64,000 nucleotides of DNA from Betaproteobacteria bacterium (GCA_016716535.1 JADJWD010000007.1:992001-1056000); one strand, 5' to 3'; counted from the first letter of the stretch, positions 25,633-35,164 are shown. The notes: a model not told the origin generated them from the sequence alone. Program-made: numbers and translations.

Positions 25633-26670
25633 ATGCGCATCGGTGCCGCCAAGGAAAGCTACGAGGCCGACGCAGCGCTGTTCGACACGCGCGCGCAGCG
25701 TGGCTGGCTCGTCGTGCTCGCCGCGGCGCTGGCGGCGTTCCCGTTCGTCGCCGACGAGTACTGGCTGTACCTCGCGTGCCTCATCGCGATCAACATCGCC
25801 AGCGCCACGGGCCTGAACATCCTCACCGGCTACACCGGGCTCGTCAGCCTCGGCCAGGCGGCGTTCATGGGCCTGGGCGCCTACACGGTGGCGATCCTCG
25901 AAACGACGCTCGGCACGCCGTTCGTGCTGAACCTGCTGGCCGGCGGCGTCGTCGCGGCGCTCGGCGGCATCGTCGTCGGCATCCCGTCGCTGCGCGTCAA
26001 GGGGCTGTACCTCGCGATCTCGACGATTGCCGCCTCGGTGATCGCGCACTTCCTGTTCGCCAACCTCACGCTCACCGGCGGCACGTCGGGGCTGTCGGTG
26101 CCGCCGGCGCGGCTTTTCGGCGTCGCGCTCGACACCTCGTTCAGGCTGTACTGGCTGATCGTGCCGGTGGCCGCGCTGATGCTGCTTGCCGCGGCGAACC
26201 TCTTTCGCACGCGCATCGGCCGCGCCTTCATCGCGATCCGCGACCGCGACATCTCGGCCGAGGTGCTGGGCATCCCGCTGCTGCGCTACAAGCTGATGAG
26301 CTTCGGGCTGTCGTCGTTCTACGCCGGCGTCGCGGGGGGCTTGTGGGCGTACTTCTTCCGCGTCGTCACGCCCGAGAGCTTCCCGCTCATCATGAGCATC
26401 TTCTTTCTCGCCGCGATCATCGTCGGCGGCATGGGCACGATCCTCGGCAGCATCCTCGGCGCGGTGTTCATGACGCTGGTGCCCGAACTGCTGAAGCTCG
26501 TCGTCGGCTGGCTGCCGCTATCCACCGACATGGGCCTCGTGCTCTCGCCGGTGCGCACGATCGTCTTCGGCGCGCTGATCGTCGGCTTCCTGATCTTCGA
26601 ACCGCACGGCCTGGCCGAGATCTGGCGGCGCGTGCGGCGCTACTTTCACCTCTGGCCGTTCCGCACTTGA
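25633..26670 (+). CDS. livM: Branched-chain-type ABC permease (LivM)
   Basis: The 345-residue permease has an N-terminal charged tail, eight to ten hydrophobic helices, the LivM signature GLNILTGYTGLVSLGQAAFMG and the coupling loop AIRDRDISAEVLGIPLLRYK. It pairs with LivH. It lies 16 bases after livH with a GGGGAACGAGG stretch as the likely ribosome-binding site. Confidence 0.93.
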   Translation: MRIGAAKESYEADAALFDTRAQRGWLVVLAAALAAFPFVADEYWLYLACLIAINIASATGLNILTGYTGLVSLGQAAFMGLGAYTVAILETTLGTPFVLNLLAGGVVAALGGIVVGIPSLRVKGLYLAISTIAASVIAHFLFANLTLTGGTSGLSVPPARLFGVALDTSFRLYWLIVPVAALMLLAAANLFRTRIGRAFIAIRDRDISAEVLGIPLLRYKLMSFGLSSFYAGVAGGLWAYFFRVVTPESFPLIMSIFFLAAIIVGGMGTILGSILGAVFMTLVPELLKLVVGWLPLSTDMGLVLSPVRTIVFGALIVGFLIFEPHGLAEIWRRVRRYFHLWPFRT

Positions 26671-26713
26671 ACGGCTGCCCACCCCCGAACCGTCAACCCC
26701 AGGAGAGAGACCC

Positions 26714-27889
26714 ATGAGCATCCAGCGTCGCACCCTGATGTCGCTTGCCGCCGCCGCCACCGCCGCCGCCTTTGCCACCGGCCCCGCCCACGCGCAGGGC
26801 GAGGACATCGTGCTCGGTGGCTCGATCCCGATGACCGGCGTGTTCGCCTTCGCCGGCATCGGCATCAACGCCGGCATCTCCGACTACGTGAAGATCGTCA
26901 ACGACGCCGGCGGCATCAAGGGCCGCAAGCTGCGCTACGTGCCCGAGGACACCGGCTACAAGGTCGACGCCTCGGTGGCCGCGTTCAAGAAGATCACCGG
27001 CGCGAACAAGGTCAACCTGTACTACGGTGATTCGACCGGCTTCGCCAAGACGATCAACCCGGAGCTCGACCGCTCGACGCAGATCCTGATGGCCGGCGCC
27101 TCGTTCGCCACCGAGATCAACAACCCGCAGAAGTATCCGTACCAGTTCCTCGTCGGCCCCGACTACACCGAGATGGTGGTGATCCTGCTCAAGCACATCG
27201 CCGCCACGAAGCCCGGCGCCAAGGTCGCCTTCGTCTACAGCGACAGCGAGTTCGGCCGCGACCCCATCGACGAGAGCCGCGCCGAGGCCAAGAAGCTCGG
27301 GCTCACGGTGGCCACCGAGATCATGACGCCGCCGGGCAGCGTCGACGTCTCGGGCGAGGTCATCAAGCTGCGCCGCGCCGACCCCGACTTCACGATCTTC
27401 CACGGCTACGTGCTCGCGCCGATCCCCGAGTTCGTCACGCAGATGAAGAAGCTCGGCATGAAGAGCCAGTTCATGGGCACGTTCTGGACGATGGACAACT
27501 CGATGGTCATGAAGATGGGCGAGGCGGCCGAGGGCTTCATGGGCGTGATGCCGTTCCGCTACCACTACGAGACCGACGCGAAGGCGCCGATGCTCGACAA
27601 GATCCGCCAGATGCGCCCCGAGTACCAGAGCAACGCCTACATGCAGGGCTTCCTGACGGCGATGCTGATGACCGAGGCGACCAAGCGCACGCTCGACGCC
27701 GGCAAGCCGCTGAACGGCAAGAACCTGAAGGCGGCGCTGAACAGCATCGCCAACTTCGACACCGGCGGCATCATCGGCACGCCGATCACGATCAAGGGCA
27801 ACTCGATCCCGGTGGGCCGCATCTACCGCGCCGACACGAAGACGCAGAAGATGGTGCCGGCGTCGGACTGGATCACCGTCGGCAAGTGA
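26714..27889 (+). CDS. Periplasmic substrate-binding protein of the ABC importer (LivK-like)
   Basis: The 391-residue protein begins with a signal peptide (basic MSIQRRT, Ala-rich core, cleavage near GPAHA-QG). The mature part is a type I periplasmic-binding fold: GGSIPMTGVFAFAGIGINAG at the N-lobe, then GASFAT, and AFVYSDSEFGRDP in the hinge region. It would deliver ligand to LivHM. A GGAGAGAG ribosome-binding site precedes the ATG. The family binds amino acids, amides or aromatic and aliphatic acids, and the ligand cannot be read from the sequence. Confidence 0.92.
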   Translation: MSIQRRTLMSLAAAATAAAFATGPAHAQGEDIVLGGSIPMTGVFAFAGIGINAGISDYVKIVNDAGGIKGRKLRYVPEDTGYKVDASVAAFKKITGANKVNLYYGDSTGFAKTINPELDRSTQILMAGASFATEINNPQKYPYQFLVGPDYTEMVVILLKHIAATKPGAKVAFVYSDSEFGRDPIDESRAEAKKLGLTVATEIMTPPGSVDVSGEVIKLRRADPDFTIFHGYVLAPIPEFVTQMKKLGMKSQFMGTFWTMDNSMVMKMGEAAEGFMGVMPFRYHYETDAKAPMLDKIRQMRPEYQSNAYMQGFLTAMLMTEATKRTLDAGKPLNGKNLKAALNSIANFDTGGIIGTPITIKGNSIPVGRIYRADTKTQKMVPASDWITVGK

Positions 27890-27896
27890 GCGCGGC

Positions 27897-28724
27897 GTGA
27901 GCGTGCAGCCGGCGCCGCCGAGCGGCGCCATCCTCGAGGTCAACAACATCGAGGTGGTCTACAACAAGGCCGTGCAGGTGCTGCGCGGCCTGAGCCTGGC
28001 CGTGCCGCGCGGCCAGGTGGTGGCGCTGCTGGGCAGCAACGGCGCCGGCAAGAGCACGACGCTGAAGGCGATCTCGGGGCTGCTCGCGCTCGAAGACGGC
28101 GAGATGCCGCGCGGGCAGATCCGCTTCGCCGGCAACGACACCGCGGCCCTCGCGCCGCACCGGCTGGTGCGCGCGGGGCTCTTCCACGTGATGGAGGGCC
28201 GGCGTGTCTTCGAGGACCTGACGGTCGAGGAGAACCTCGTCGCCGCGACGTATGCGCTCGCCGGCCGCGCCGCGACGAAGGCCGACTTCGACCTCGTCTA
28301 CGGCTACTTCCCGCGTCTGCACGAACGCCGCCGCGGCCTGGCCGGTTATCTCTCCGGCGGCGAGCAGCAGATGCTGGCGATCGGCCGCGCACTCGTCGCG
28401 CGCCCGCAACTGATGCTGCTCGACGAGCCGTCGCTGGGCCTGTCGCCGGTGCTCGTCGAGAACATCTTCTCCATCGTCGCGCGCATCAACGCCGAGCAGG
28501 GCGTATCGATGCTGCTCGTCGAGCAGAACGCGGCCGTCGCGCTGGCGATCGCGCACTACGGCTACATCCTCGAAACGGGCAAGGTGGTCATCGACGGCAG
28601 CGCCGAGAAGCTGGCTGCCGACGCCGACGTGCGCGAGTTCTATCTCGGCATGGGCGGCCACGGCACGCACAAGAGCTACCGCGAGTTGAAACACTACAAG
28701 CGCCGCAAGCGCTGGCTGTCGTGA
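27897..28724 (+). CDS. livF: Branched-chain-type ABC transporter ATPase (LivF)
   Basis: The 275-residue ATPase has Walker A GSNGAGKST, signature YLSGGEQQMLAIGRAL and Walker B LMLLDEPSLGLSP. It ends in a strongly basic tail (HYKRRKRW) that is longer than in classic LivF. I have the impression such tails accompany LivF copies linked to acyl-CoA synthetases. The start is a GTG seven bases after the binding-protein stop; the end overlaps the next gene as GTGA. Confidence 0.92.
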   Translation: MSVQPAPPSGAILEVNNIEVVYNKAVQVLRGLSLAVPRGQVVALLGSNGAGKSTTLKAISGLLALEDGEMPRGQIRFAGNDTAALAPHRLVRAGLFHVMEGRRVFEDLTVEENLVAATYALAGRAATKADFDLVYGYFPRLHERRRGLAGYLSGGEQQMLAIGRALVARPQLMLLDEPSLGLSPVLVENIFSIVARINAEQGVSMLLVEQNAAVALAIAHYGYILETGKVVIDGSAEKLAADADVREFYLGMGGHGTHKSYRELKHYKRRKRWLS

Positions 28725-30556
28725 CGTTGCCCATGCCGCCCCCGCTGCCGGAGAAAACGCTGCCGCAGATGCTGCGCGAGCAGGCGCGCTTGCGCCCCGA
28801 CGCCGTCGCGCTGCGCCAGAAGGACTTCGGCATCTGGCAGCCGATCACCTGGGCGCAGTACCACCGGCGCGCGCTGCACGTCGGCCTCGGGCTGCGCGCG
28901 CTGGGCCTCGGCCAACGCGCGCACCTCGGCGTCATCAGCGAGAACCGCATCGAGTGGGTGCTGGCGCAGATGGGCGCCGGCCTCGTCGGCGCGGTGACGG
29001 TGGGTGTCTACCCGACGAGCCCGACGCCCGAGGTGGCCTACGTGCTGGCGCACGCCGATGTCGAGGTCGTCGTCTGCGAGGACCAGGAGCAGACCGACAA
29101 GGTGCTCGAGGCGCTGCCGCAACTGCCGCGGCTGCGCCGCATCGTCGTCTGCGAGAAGAAGGGGCTGCGCAACACGCCGGCCGAGCACGCCGATCGCGTG
29201 ATCGCCTTCGACGCGGTCGAGGCGCTCGGCGCCGAGCGCGCGACTGCCGATGCGGCCGAGGCCGCCTTCGTCGACGGCGTGCTGCAACGCCAGACGCTGG
29301 CCGACCTCGCGCTGATGATCTACACCAGCGGCAGCACCGGCAAGCCCAAGGGCGCGATGATCAGCTACGGCAACATCCGCGGCGTCGTGCCCGGCATCGT
29401 CGAGCGCCTCGGCCTCGACGCGCAGACGACGCACCTGAGCTACCTGCCGCTGTGCCATGTGGCCGAGCAGATGCTGACGACCTTCGTGCCGCTGTACCTG
29501 GGCTCGCGGGTCAACTTCGGCGAGAGCATCCGCACCGTGCAGGAAGACCTGCGTGAGGTGGCGCCGACGATGTTCCTCGGCGTGCCGCGCATCTGGGAGA
29601 AGCTGCACTCGGCGATCAGCATCAAGATGCAGGAGGCGGGCCGCCTGCAGCGCGCGCTCTACGCCTGGGCGCTGCGCGCGGGCGAGCCGTTCGCCGAGAA
29701 GTCGCCGGCGCAGCGCGCGCCCACCGAGCGGCTGCGCTTTACGCTTGCGTACCTGCTCGTCTTTCGCGCGCTGCAGAACTTCATCGGCCTGCGCAGCGCA
29801 CGCATCGCGCTCACCGGCGCGGCGCCGATCCCGCCGGCGGTGGTGCGCTTCTTCCGCACGATCGGCGTGCCGCTCGTCGAGGTCTACGGCCTGACCGAGA
29901 GCACCGGCATGGTCACCGGCCAGCACCTGGATCGCGTCGCCATCGGCACCGTCGGCGAGCCGACGGCGGGCGTGGAGGCGCGAGTGGAGGAGAACGGCGA
30001 GCTGTGCCTGCGTGGGCCGATGGTCTTCCAGGGCTACTACAAGAATCCGCAGGCTACTGCCGAGGCGATCCGCGACGGCTGGCTGCACACCGGCGACGTG
30101 GTGCAGGCCGACGGCAAAGGGCGGCTGCGCATCGTCGACCGGCTCAAGGACATCATGATCACCGCCGGCGGCAAGAACCTGACGCCCTCGGAGATCGAGA
30201 ACACGATGAAGGCGAGCCCCTTCATCAAGGAGTGCATCGTCGTGGCCGACGGGCGCAAGTACGCCACCGCGCTGATCCAGATCGATGCCGAAACGGTGGG
30301 CAAGTGGGCCGAGTCGCGGCGGCTGGCGTACACGCACTTCCGCTCGCTCGCCGAGGCCGCGCCGGTGCGCGAGCTGGTTTCCGCCGAGGTCGACAAGGGC
30401 AACGCGCAACTGGCGCCGGTGTCGCAGATCAAGCGCTTCCACCTGCTGACGAAGGAACTCGACCACGACGACGGCGAGGTCACGGCGACGCTGAAAGTGC
30501 GCCGCGCCAGCATCTACAAGCTGTACGCCGGGGAGATCGAGGCGCTGTATCGCTGA
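28721..30556 (+). CDS. AMP-forming acyl-CoA synthetase (long-chain type)
   Basis: The 611-residue enzyme has the AMP-binding P-loop YTSGSTGKPKGA at 201-212, the VYGLTESTG motif, the hinge region DGWLHTGDV...GRLRIVDRLKD and the ITAGGKNLTPSEIEN segment. These enzymes join a carboxylic acid to CoA with ATP. Placed last in a tightly overlapping transporter operon, it probably activates the imported acid, trapping it for catabolism. Chain length and aromatic or aliphatic preference are undetermined. Confidence 0.9.
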   Translation: MTLPMPPPLPEKTLPQMLREQARLRPDAVALRQKDFGIWQPITWAQYHRRALHVGLGLRALGLGQRAHLGVISENRIEWVLAQMGAGLVGAVTVGVYPTSPTPEVAYVLAHADVEVVVCEDQEQTDKVLEALPQLPRLRRIVVCEKKGLRNTPAEHADRVIAFDAVEALGAERATADAAEAAFVDGVLQRQTLADLALMIYTSGSTGKPKGAMISYGNIRGVVPGIVERLGLDAQTTHLSYLPLCHVAEQMLTTFVPLYLGSRVNFGESIRTVQEDLREVAPTMFLGVPRIWEKLHSAISIKMQEAGRLQRALYAWALRAGEPFAEKSPAQRAPTERLRFTLAYLLVFRALQNFIGLRSARIALTGAAPIPPAVVRFFRTIGVPLVEVYGLTESTGMVTGQHLDRVAIGTVGEPTAGVEARVEENGELCLRGPMVFQGYYKNPQATAEAIRDGWLHTGDVVQADGKGRLRIVDRLKDIMITAGGKNLTPSEIENTMKASPFIKECIVVADGRKYATALIQIDAETVGKWAESRRLAYTHFRSLAEAAPVRELVSAEVDKGNAQLAPVSQIKRFHLLTKELDHDDGEVTATLKVRRASIYKLYAGEIEALYR

Positions 30557-30582
30557 GGCCCGCTGAGGCTCGCCAGGAAGCG

Positions 30583-30610
30583 CCTCGGGGCGCCCGAAGA
30601 CGCCCCGAGG
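30583..30610. terminator. Hairpin between convergent acyl-CoA synthetase and psiF
   Basis: A 10-bp perfect stem (CCTCGGGGCG with CGCCCCGAGG, eight-base loop) follows the synthetase stop by 26 bases and lies 44 bases beyond the psiF stop. There is no T-tract on either side, so it may act as a bidirectional, weak or Rho-assisted terminator, or protect 3' ends. Confidence 0.5.
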
Positions 30611-30654
30611 TCAGGGAACCGAAAGAAGCGAAAGGCGAGCCCGCGGCCCGCGGC

Positions 30655-30954
30655 TTACTTCTTCGCCGGGGCGGCCGGCGCCGCGGCGGCGGCCGGCTTG
30701 CCAGCGTCTTCCATGCACTTCTTGATGTGGCTCGTGCGCGCCGCGCCGGCGAGTTTCTTGTCGCTGGCGCTCTTCTCGCACGCGGCGTTGCCGCCGGCGC
30801 CCATGTCGGCCTCGCACTTCTTGATGTGGCTGGTGCGGGCGGCGCCGGCGAGCTTCTTGTCGTCGGCGCTCTTTTCGCACGCCGGGTTCGCGGCGTAGGC
30901 CTGGCCGGCCATCAGGCCGAGGGCGAGGAAGCAGGCGGTGAGCAGCTTGGTCAT
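30655..30954 (-). CDS. psiF: Secreted PsiF-repeat protein
   Basis: The 99-residue protein has a signal peptide (MTKLLTACFLALGLMAGQAYA) and two PsiF repeats built on CEKSxxDKKLAGAARTSHIKKC, each with two cysteines, then an Ala/Pro/Lys tail. In E. coli psiF is phosphate-starvation-inducible, but the molecular function is unknown. A GAGGA ribosome-binding site precedes the ATG. The two repeats are nearly identical, a likely recent internal duplication. Location should be periplasmic. Confidence 0.87.
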   Translation of the reverse strand: MTKLLTACFLALGLMAGQAYAANPACEKSADDKKLAGAARTSHIKKCEADMGAGGNAACEKSASDKKLAGAARTSHIKKCMEDAGKPAAAAAPAAPAKK

Positions 30955-31119
30955 GTCAGTCCTCTTGTCGTCGTGTGAAGGCAGTGGATATGAGCCGGCT
31001 CACCGGGGCAAGCCGGATGCCGCGGCTGAAGCGCCGGGCCATGGGGAGAACGCGCCAGCGGCGTCGGCCGACGACAGCCTTTGGCGCGGCGTGCCTGGAC
31101 AGGCGCCGCGCGCCGGACG

Positions 31120-32496
31120 CTAAAGGATGCGCCGCGGATGCGCCAGCGCTTCGTGCGCGGCGTGCAGCCGGCGCACGAGCACGCCGATGAACGCCTTGTC
31201 GAAGGCACTCATCGTCGTCAGCGACAGCTGGGCCAAGGTCTCGGGCGTGAACGAGACGGTGGTCGTGGGTTGCGAGACGAGCACGTCGGCGCCGTGCACG
31301 CGCAACTCGGGGCTCGGCGCGAGGTACGCCATCTCGCCCACCGACGTGCCGGCGCCGAGCTTGACGACGAGCTGGCCGTCGCGGAAGACCTCCACCTCAC
31401 CCTGCGTGATGATGTGGAAGCTGCTGCCGATCTCGCCCTTGCGAAAGAGTGCCTGCCCGAAGGTGTGGCGCTGCCAGCGCGCGCGGTGCACCACCTCCCA
31501 TAGCTCCACGTCGCCGAAGCGCGCGAAGAACTCCTGCGCGCGCAAGAGCGTGAAGCGCTCGGAGTCGAGCACCGCCTGCAGCGCGCCGCTGGGCGCCAGG
31601 CGCGCCGTGGCCATCGCCGACAGCGCCTGCGCGAACTCGTCCCAGCTCGCCGGGCGCGCCTCGCGGTCCTTCGCGAGGCCGCGCTCGACGAGCTCGGCCA
31701 GCGGCGCCGGCAGCCCCGCGCGCAGCGTTGCCAGCCGCGGCGGCGTGGCGTTGAAGATCTGGTACATGATCGCCCGCTGCTCGGTGGCGTCGAACGGCGG
31801 CCGGCCGGCGATCAGGTGGTACAGCACCGCCGAGAGCGAGTAGATGTCGGCGCGGCAGTCGACCGTGTCGCCGTCGAGCTGCTCGGGTGACATGTAGGCG
31901 AGCGAGCCGACGCGGTGCACCTGCGTGCTGTCGGCGCCGCGGTTGAAGACGCTGCCGAAGTCGCTGATCTTCAGGTCGACGACCTGGTCGCCGTCGAGCA
32001 CCGCCAGCACGTTGGCCGGCTTCACGTCGCGGTGGATCAGGCCCTGGCGCCAGCAGTAGTTCAGCGCCATCGCGCACTTGAAGCCGACTTCGATCACCTG
32101 CGCCAGCGGCAGCAGCGCATCGGCGCGGCAGAAACGCCGAAGCGTCACGCCGGGCACGTACTCCATCACCAGGTACGGCAGCGCCTCGCCTTCGGAGACG
32201 GCATCGAAGATCTGCACGACGTTGGGGTGGTGCAGCCGCCCGACCAGCGCCGCCTCGGCAGCGAAAAAGCGCTTCTGGAAGTGCGCCTCGCGTGCGTCCA
32301 CCAGCGTGGCCGGCCGCACGCGCTTGATGGCCACGTCGCGCCCCCCGAACGGGTCGTGCGCGAGGTACACGTCGCTCGTCGCGCCTTCGCCGATCTTCGC
32401 CTTCACCGGGTACTTGCCGATGCGATCGGGCAGGCGGTCGGCGGCCTCGGCGGCGTGCTGCGCCGCGGGCGGGGAGGAGGGCGTGGGGGCGGTCAT
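31120..32496 (-). CDS. Serine/threonine protein kinase with C-terminal cyclic-nucleotide-binding-like domain
   Basis: From ATG 32496 the product is 458 residues. The Hanks-type kinase is complete: GEGATSDVYLA (36-46), catalytic Lys58 in VAIKR, HRDVKPAN with Asp157, DFG at 179-181 and the MSPEQ activation-segment end. From about residue 323 to 445 there is a cNMP-binding-type beta barrel (GSSFHIITQGEVEVFRDGQ). The phosphate cassette is GEMAYLAPSPELRVHGADV, where the usual Arg-(Ala/Ser)-Ala order is not intact. No transmembrane or PASTA region is present. It is divergent from argS. Confidence 0.88.
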   Translation of the reverse strand: MTAPTPSSPPAAQHAAEAADRLPDRIGKYPVKAKIGEGATSDVYLAHDPFGGRDVAIKRVRPATLVDAREAHFQKRFFAAEAALVGRLHHPNVVQIFDAVSEGEALPYLVMEYVPGVTLRRFCRADALLPLAQVIEVGFKCAMALNYCWRQGLIHRDVKPANVLAVLDGDQVVDLKISDFGSVFNRGADSTQVHRVGSLAYMSPEQLDGDTVDCRADIYSLSAVLYHLIAGRPPFDATEQRAIMYQIFNATPPRLATLRAGLPAPLAELVERGLAKDREARPASWDEFAQALSAMATARLAPSGALQAVLDSERFTLLRAQEFFARFGDVELWEVVHRARWQRHTFGQALFRKGEIGSSFHIITQGEVEVFRDGQLVVKLGAGTSVGEMAYLAPSPELRVHGADVLVSQPTTTVSFTPETLAQLSLTTMSAFDKAFIGVLVRRLHAAHEALAHPRRIL

Positions 32497-32619
32497 GGAC
32501 AAGCGGCGGGCGACCGCCGGGGGCGATCCGGCGGTGATCATCGGCGATGCTCGGCCAGGAGGGTGGGTCGGCGCTCGCGGAATAGCGGCGTGAAAGCCGG
32601 GTGGTTCGGGGTCGAAAAG

Positions 32620-32625
32620 TAGAAT
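32620..32625 (+). promoter_or_regulatory. Candidate -10 hexamer of argS
   Basis: TAGAAT ends eight bases before the argS ATG, and no Shine-Dalgarno is present between them. No good -35 is visible. Confidence 0.4.
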
Positions 32626-32633
32626 CGCGCCCC

Positions 32634-34418
32634 ATGATCCAAGCCACGCAGGAGTTGCTGCAGGCCCTGCAGCGGGTCCTGAACGACCTGGCCGCCGCAG
32701 CCGGCGCCGCCGCCCCGCCCGCCGCGTTCGAGTCGCCCAAGCAGGCCGCGCATGGCGACCTGGCCATCACCGCGGCGATGCCGCTGGCGCGCACGCTGAA
32801 GAAGAACCCGCGCGAGCTGGCCACGGCGATGGTGGCCGCGCTGGAGGCCGATGCGGCCTTCCAGCACTGGGTGGCGAAGCTCGAGATCGCCGGCCCCGGC
32901 TTCGTCAACCTGCGCCTCGCGCCCGCGGCGCGGCAGGCGGTCGTGCGCGAGGTGCTGGCCGCCGGCGCCGCCTTCGGCCGCCGCGAGCCAAAGGCGGCTG
33001 CCGGCCGCGTGATGGTCGAGTTCGTCTCGGCCAATCCGACCGGGCCGCTGCACGTCGGCCACGGCCGCAACGCCGCCTTGGGCGACTGCATCTGCAACCT
33101 GCTCGAAACGCAGGGCGAATCGGTCTACCGCGAGTTCTATTACAACGACGCCGGCGCGCAGATCGACACGCTGGCGGTGTCCACACAGTGCCGGCTGAAG
33201 GGCCTGAAACCCGGCGATGCCGGCTGGCCCGAGCAGGCCTACAACGGCGACTACATCGCCGACATCGCGCGCGACTTCGCGGCGAAGAAGACGGTGCGCG
33301 CCGACGACCGGCACTTCACCGCCAGCGGCGACGCGGGGGATCTCGACGGCATCCGCCAGTTCGCGGTGGCCTACCTGCGCCACGAGCAGGACCTCGACCT
33401 CGCCGCCTTCGGCGTGCGCTTCGACCACTACTACCTCGAAAGCAGCCTGTACACCGAAGGCCGCGTCGAGGACGCCGTGCGCCGCCTCGTCGCTTCGGGC
33501 AAGACGTACGAGAAGGACGGCGCGCTGTGGCTGCGCACCACCGACTACGGCGACGACAAGGACCGCGTGATGCGGCGCTCGGCGCCGGCCGGCGCCGAAG
33601 GTGCGACCAGTGAAGGCGGCGCCTACACCTACTTCGTGCCCGACGTGGCCTACCACGTCGCCAAGTTCGAGCGCGGCTTCGCGCGCGTCATCAACGTGCA
33701 GGGCACCGACCATCACGGCACCGTGGCGCGCGTGCGCGCGGGGCTCCAGGCGGTGGGCGCTGGCATCCCGGCCGGCTACCCCGACTACGTGCTCTACAAG
33801 ATGATCACGGTGATGAAGGGCGGCCAGGAGGTGAAGATCTCCAAGCGCGCCGGCAGCTACGTGACGCTGCGCGACCTGATCGAGTGGACGAGCCGCGACG
33901 CGGTGCGCTTCTTCCTCGCCAGCCGCAAGTCCGACGCCGAGTTCACCTTCGACATCGACCTGGCGCTGGCGACCAACCTCGACAACCCCGTCTACTACGT
34001 GCAGTACGCGCATGCGCGCATCTGCTCGGTGCTGGCGCAGTACGCGGGCGACAAGGACGAGCGCGCGCTCGCCGGCGCTGCGCTCGAGCGGCTCGTCGCG
34101 CCCACCGAGGCGGCGCTGATGCTGAAGCTGGCCGAGTACCCGGCGATGCTGGCGCGCGCCGCGGCCGAGTTCGCGCCGCACGACGTGGCGTTCTACCTGC
34201 GCGAGCTGGCGGCGTGTTTCCACGCCTGGTACGACAGCGAGCGTTTCCTCGTCGACGACGCCGAACTGGCGCGCGCGCGCATGGCCTTGCTCGCGGCCAC
34301 CGCGCGCGTGCTGAAGAACGCGCTGGCGGTGCTCGGCGTCTCGGCGCCGGCATCGATGCAACGTGACGCGATCCCAGCCGCAACCGCGGCCACCGCCGCC
34401 GCAGGAGCCCGGGCTTGA
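32634..34418 (+). CDS. argS: Arginyl-tRNA synthetase
   Basis: ArgS charges tRNA-Arg. The 594-residue enzyme has the N-terminal additional domain, the class I HIGH motif as HVGH at 140-143 (SANPTGPLHVGHGRN), a KMSKS-like KISKRAGSYVTL and the C-terminal DALR anticodon-binding domain. A GTG 33 bases upstream is excluded because it lies before the -10-like box. It is followed by a SPOR gene that overlaps by four bases (TTGA). Confidence 0.96.
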   Translation: MIQATQELLQALQRVLNDLAAAAGAAAPPAAFESPKQAAHGDLAITAAMPLARTLKKNPRELATAMVAALEADAAFQHWVAKLEIAGPGFVNLRLAPAARQAVVREVLAAGAAFGRREPKAAAGRVMVEFVSANPTGPLHVGHGRNAALGDCICNLLETQGESVYREFYYNDAGAQIDTLAVSTQCRLKGLKPGDAGWPEQAYNGDYIADIARDFAAKKTVRADDRHFTASGDAGDLDGIRQFAVAYLRHEQDLDLAAFGVRFDHYYLESSLYTEGRVEDAVRRLVASGKTYEKDGALWLRTTDYGDDKDRVMRRSAPAGAEGATSEGGAYTYFVPDVAYHVAKFERGFARVINVQGTDHHGTVARVRAGLQAVGAGIPAGYPDYVLYKMITVMKGGQEVKISKRAGSYVTLRDLIEWTSRDAVRFFLASRKSDAEFTFDIDLALATNLDNPVYYVQYAHARICSVLAQYAGDKDERALAGAALERLVAPTEAALMLKLAEYPAMLARAAAEFAPHDVAFYLRELAACFHAWYDSERFLVDDAELARARMALLAATARVLKNALAVLGVSAPASMQRDAIPAATAATAAAGARA

Positions 34419-35083
34419 AGAAGAACATGCAACGTGGCAGCTTCGCCATCGGTGTCGTCGTCGGCCTGCTGTCGGGCCTCGTGCTGGCGCTCGGCGTGGC
34501 GCTGTACATCGCCAAGGTGCCGATACCGTTTGTCAACAAGGTGCCCGGGCGCACCGCCGAGCAGGACAACGCCGAGGCCGAGCGCAACCGCAGCTGGGAC
34601 CCGAACGCACCGTTGAACGGCCGTCCGGCCGCACGCGCAAGCGTGCCGGGCGCACCCGGCGCGGTCGTCGGCGGCAGCGTCGTCGTGCCGCCGCCGGCCA
34701 CGGCGCCGGTGCTGCCGCCGCCGGCCGGCGCCGCCGTGCCCGGCGCCCCGGCCTCGCCGCGCGACCCCGCGGCCATCCTCTCCGGCGCGCCGGTGCCGGG
34801 TGCTTCGGCGCCGGCGCCGCGGTCCACCGCGTTGGGCGGTGAACCGTTCGTCTTCTTCGTGCAGGCCGGTGCCTACACGCGCAGCGACGATGCCGAACAG
34901 CAACGCGCCAAGCTGGCGCTCATGGGCCAGCAGGCGAACATCAGCGAGCGCGAACAGGCCGGGCGCATGGTCTACCGCGTGCGCGTCGGCCCGTTCCGCA
35001 CGCGCGACGAGGCTGACGCGCTGCTCGTCAAGCTCCAGGCCGCGTCGGTCGAGGCGCAGATCGTGCGCGTCGAGCGGCCTTGA
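34415..35083 (+). CDS. SPOR-domain inner-membrane protein
   Basis: The 222-residue protein has a short cytoplasmic N-terminus, one membrane helix (about residues 10-33), a Pro/Ala-rich periplasmic linker and a C-terminal SPOR domain (VFFVQAGAYTRSDDAEQQ ... YRVRVGPF). SPOR domains bind denuded peptidoglycan at division sites. The TTG start overlaps the argS stop and has GGAG seven bases before it; an ATG four codons in is the alternative. The position after argS is the standard FtsN-like SPOR locus in this order. Confidence 0.88.
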   Translation: MKKNMQRGSFAIGVVVGLLSGLVLALGVALYIAKVPIPFVNKVPGRTAEQDNAEAERNRSWDPNAPLNGRPAARASVPGAPGAVVGGSVVVPPPATAPVLPPPAGAAVPGAPASPRDPAAILSGAPVPGASAPAPRSTALGGEPFVFFVQAGAYTRSDDAEQQRAKLALMGQQANISEREQAGRMVYRVRVGPFRTRDEADALLVKLQAASVEAQIVRVERP

Positions 35084-35164
35084 CCGGCCCTACCGACCCA
35101 AGCGCGGCCTGAACGATCTGCCGGCCTTCCTGTCGAACCGTTTTCCCTGAAAGGATCTTCTGCA

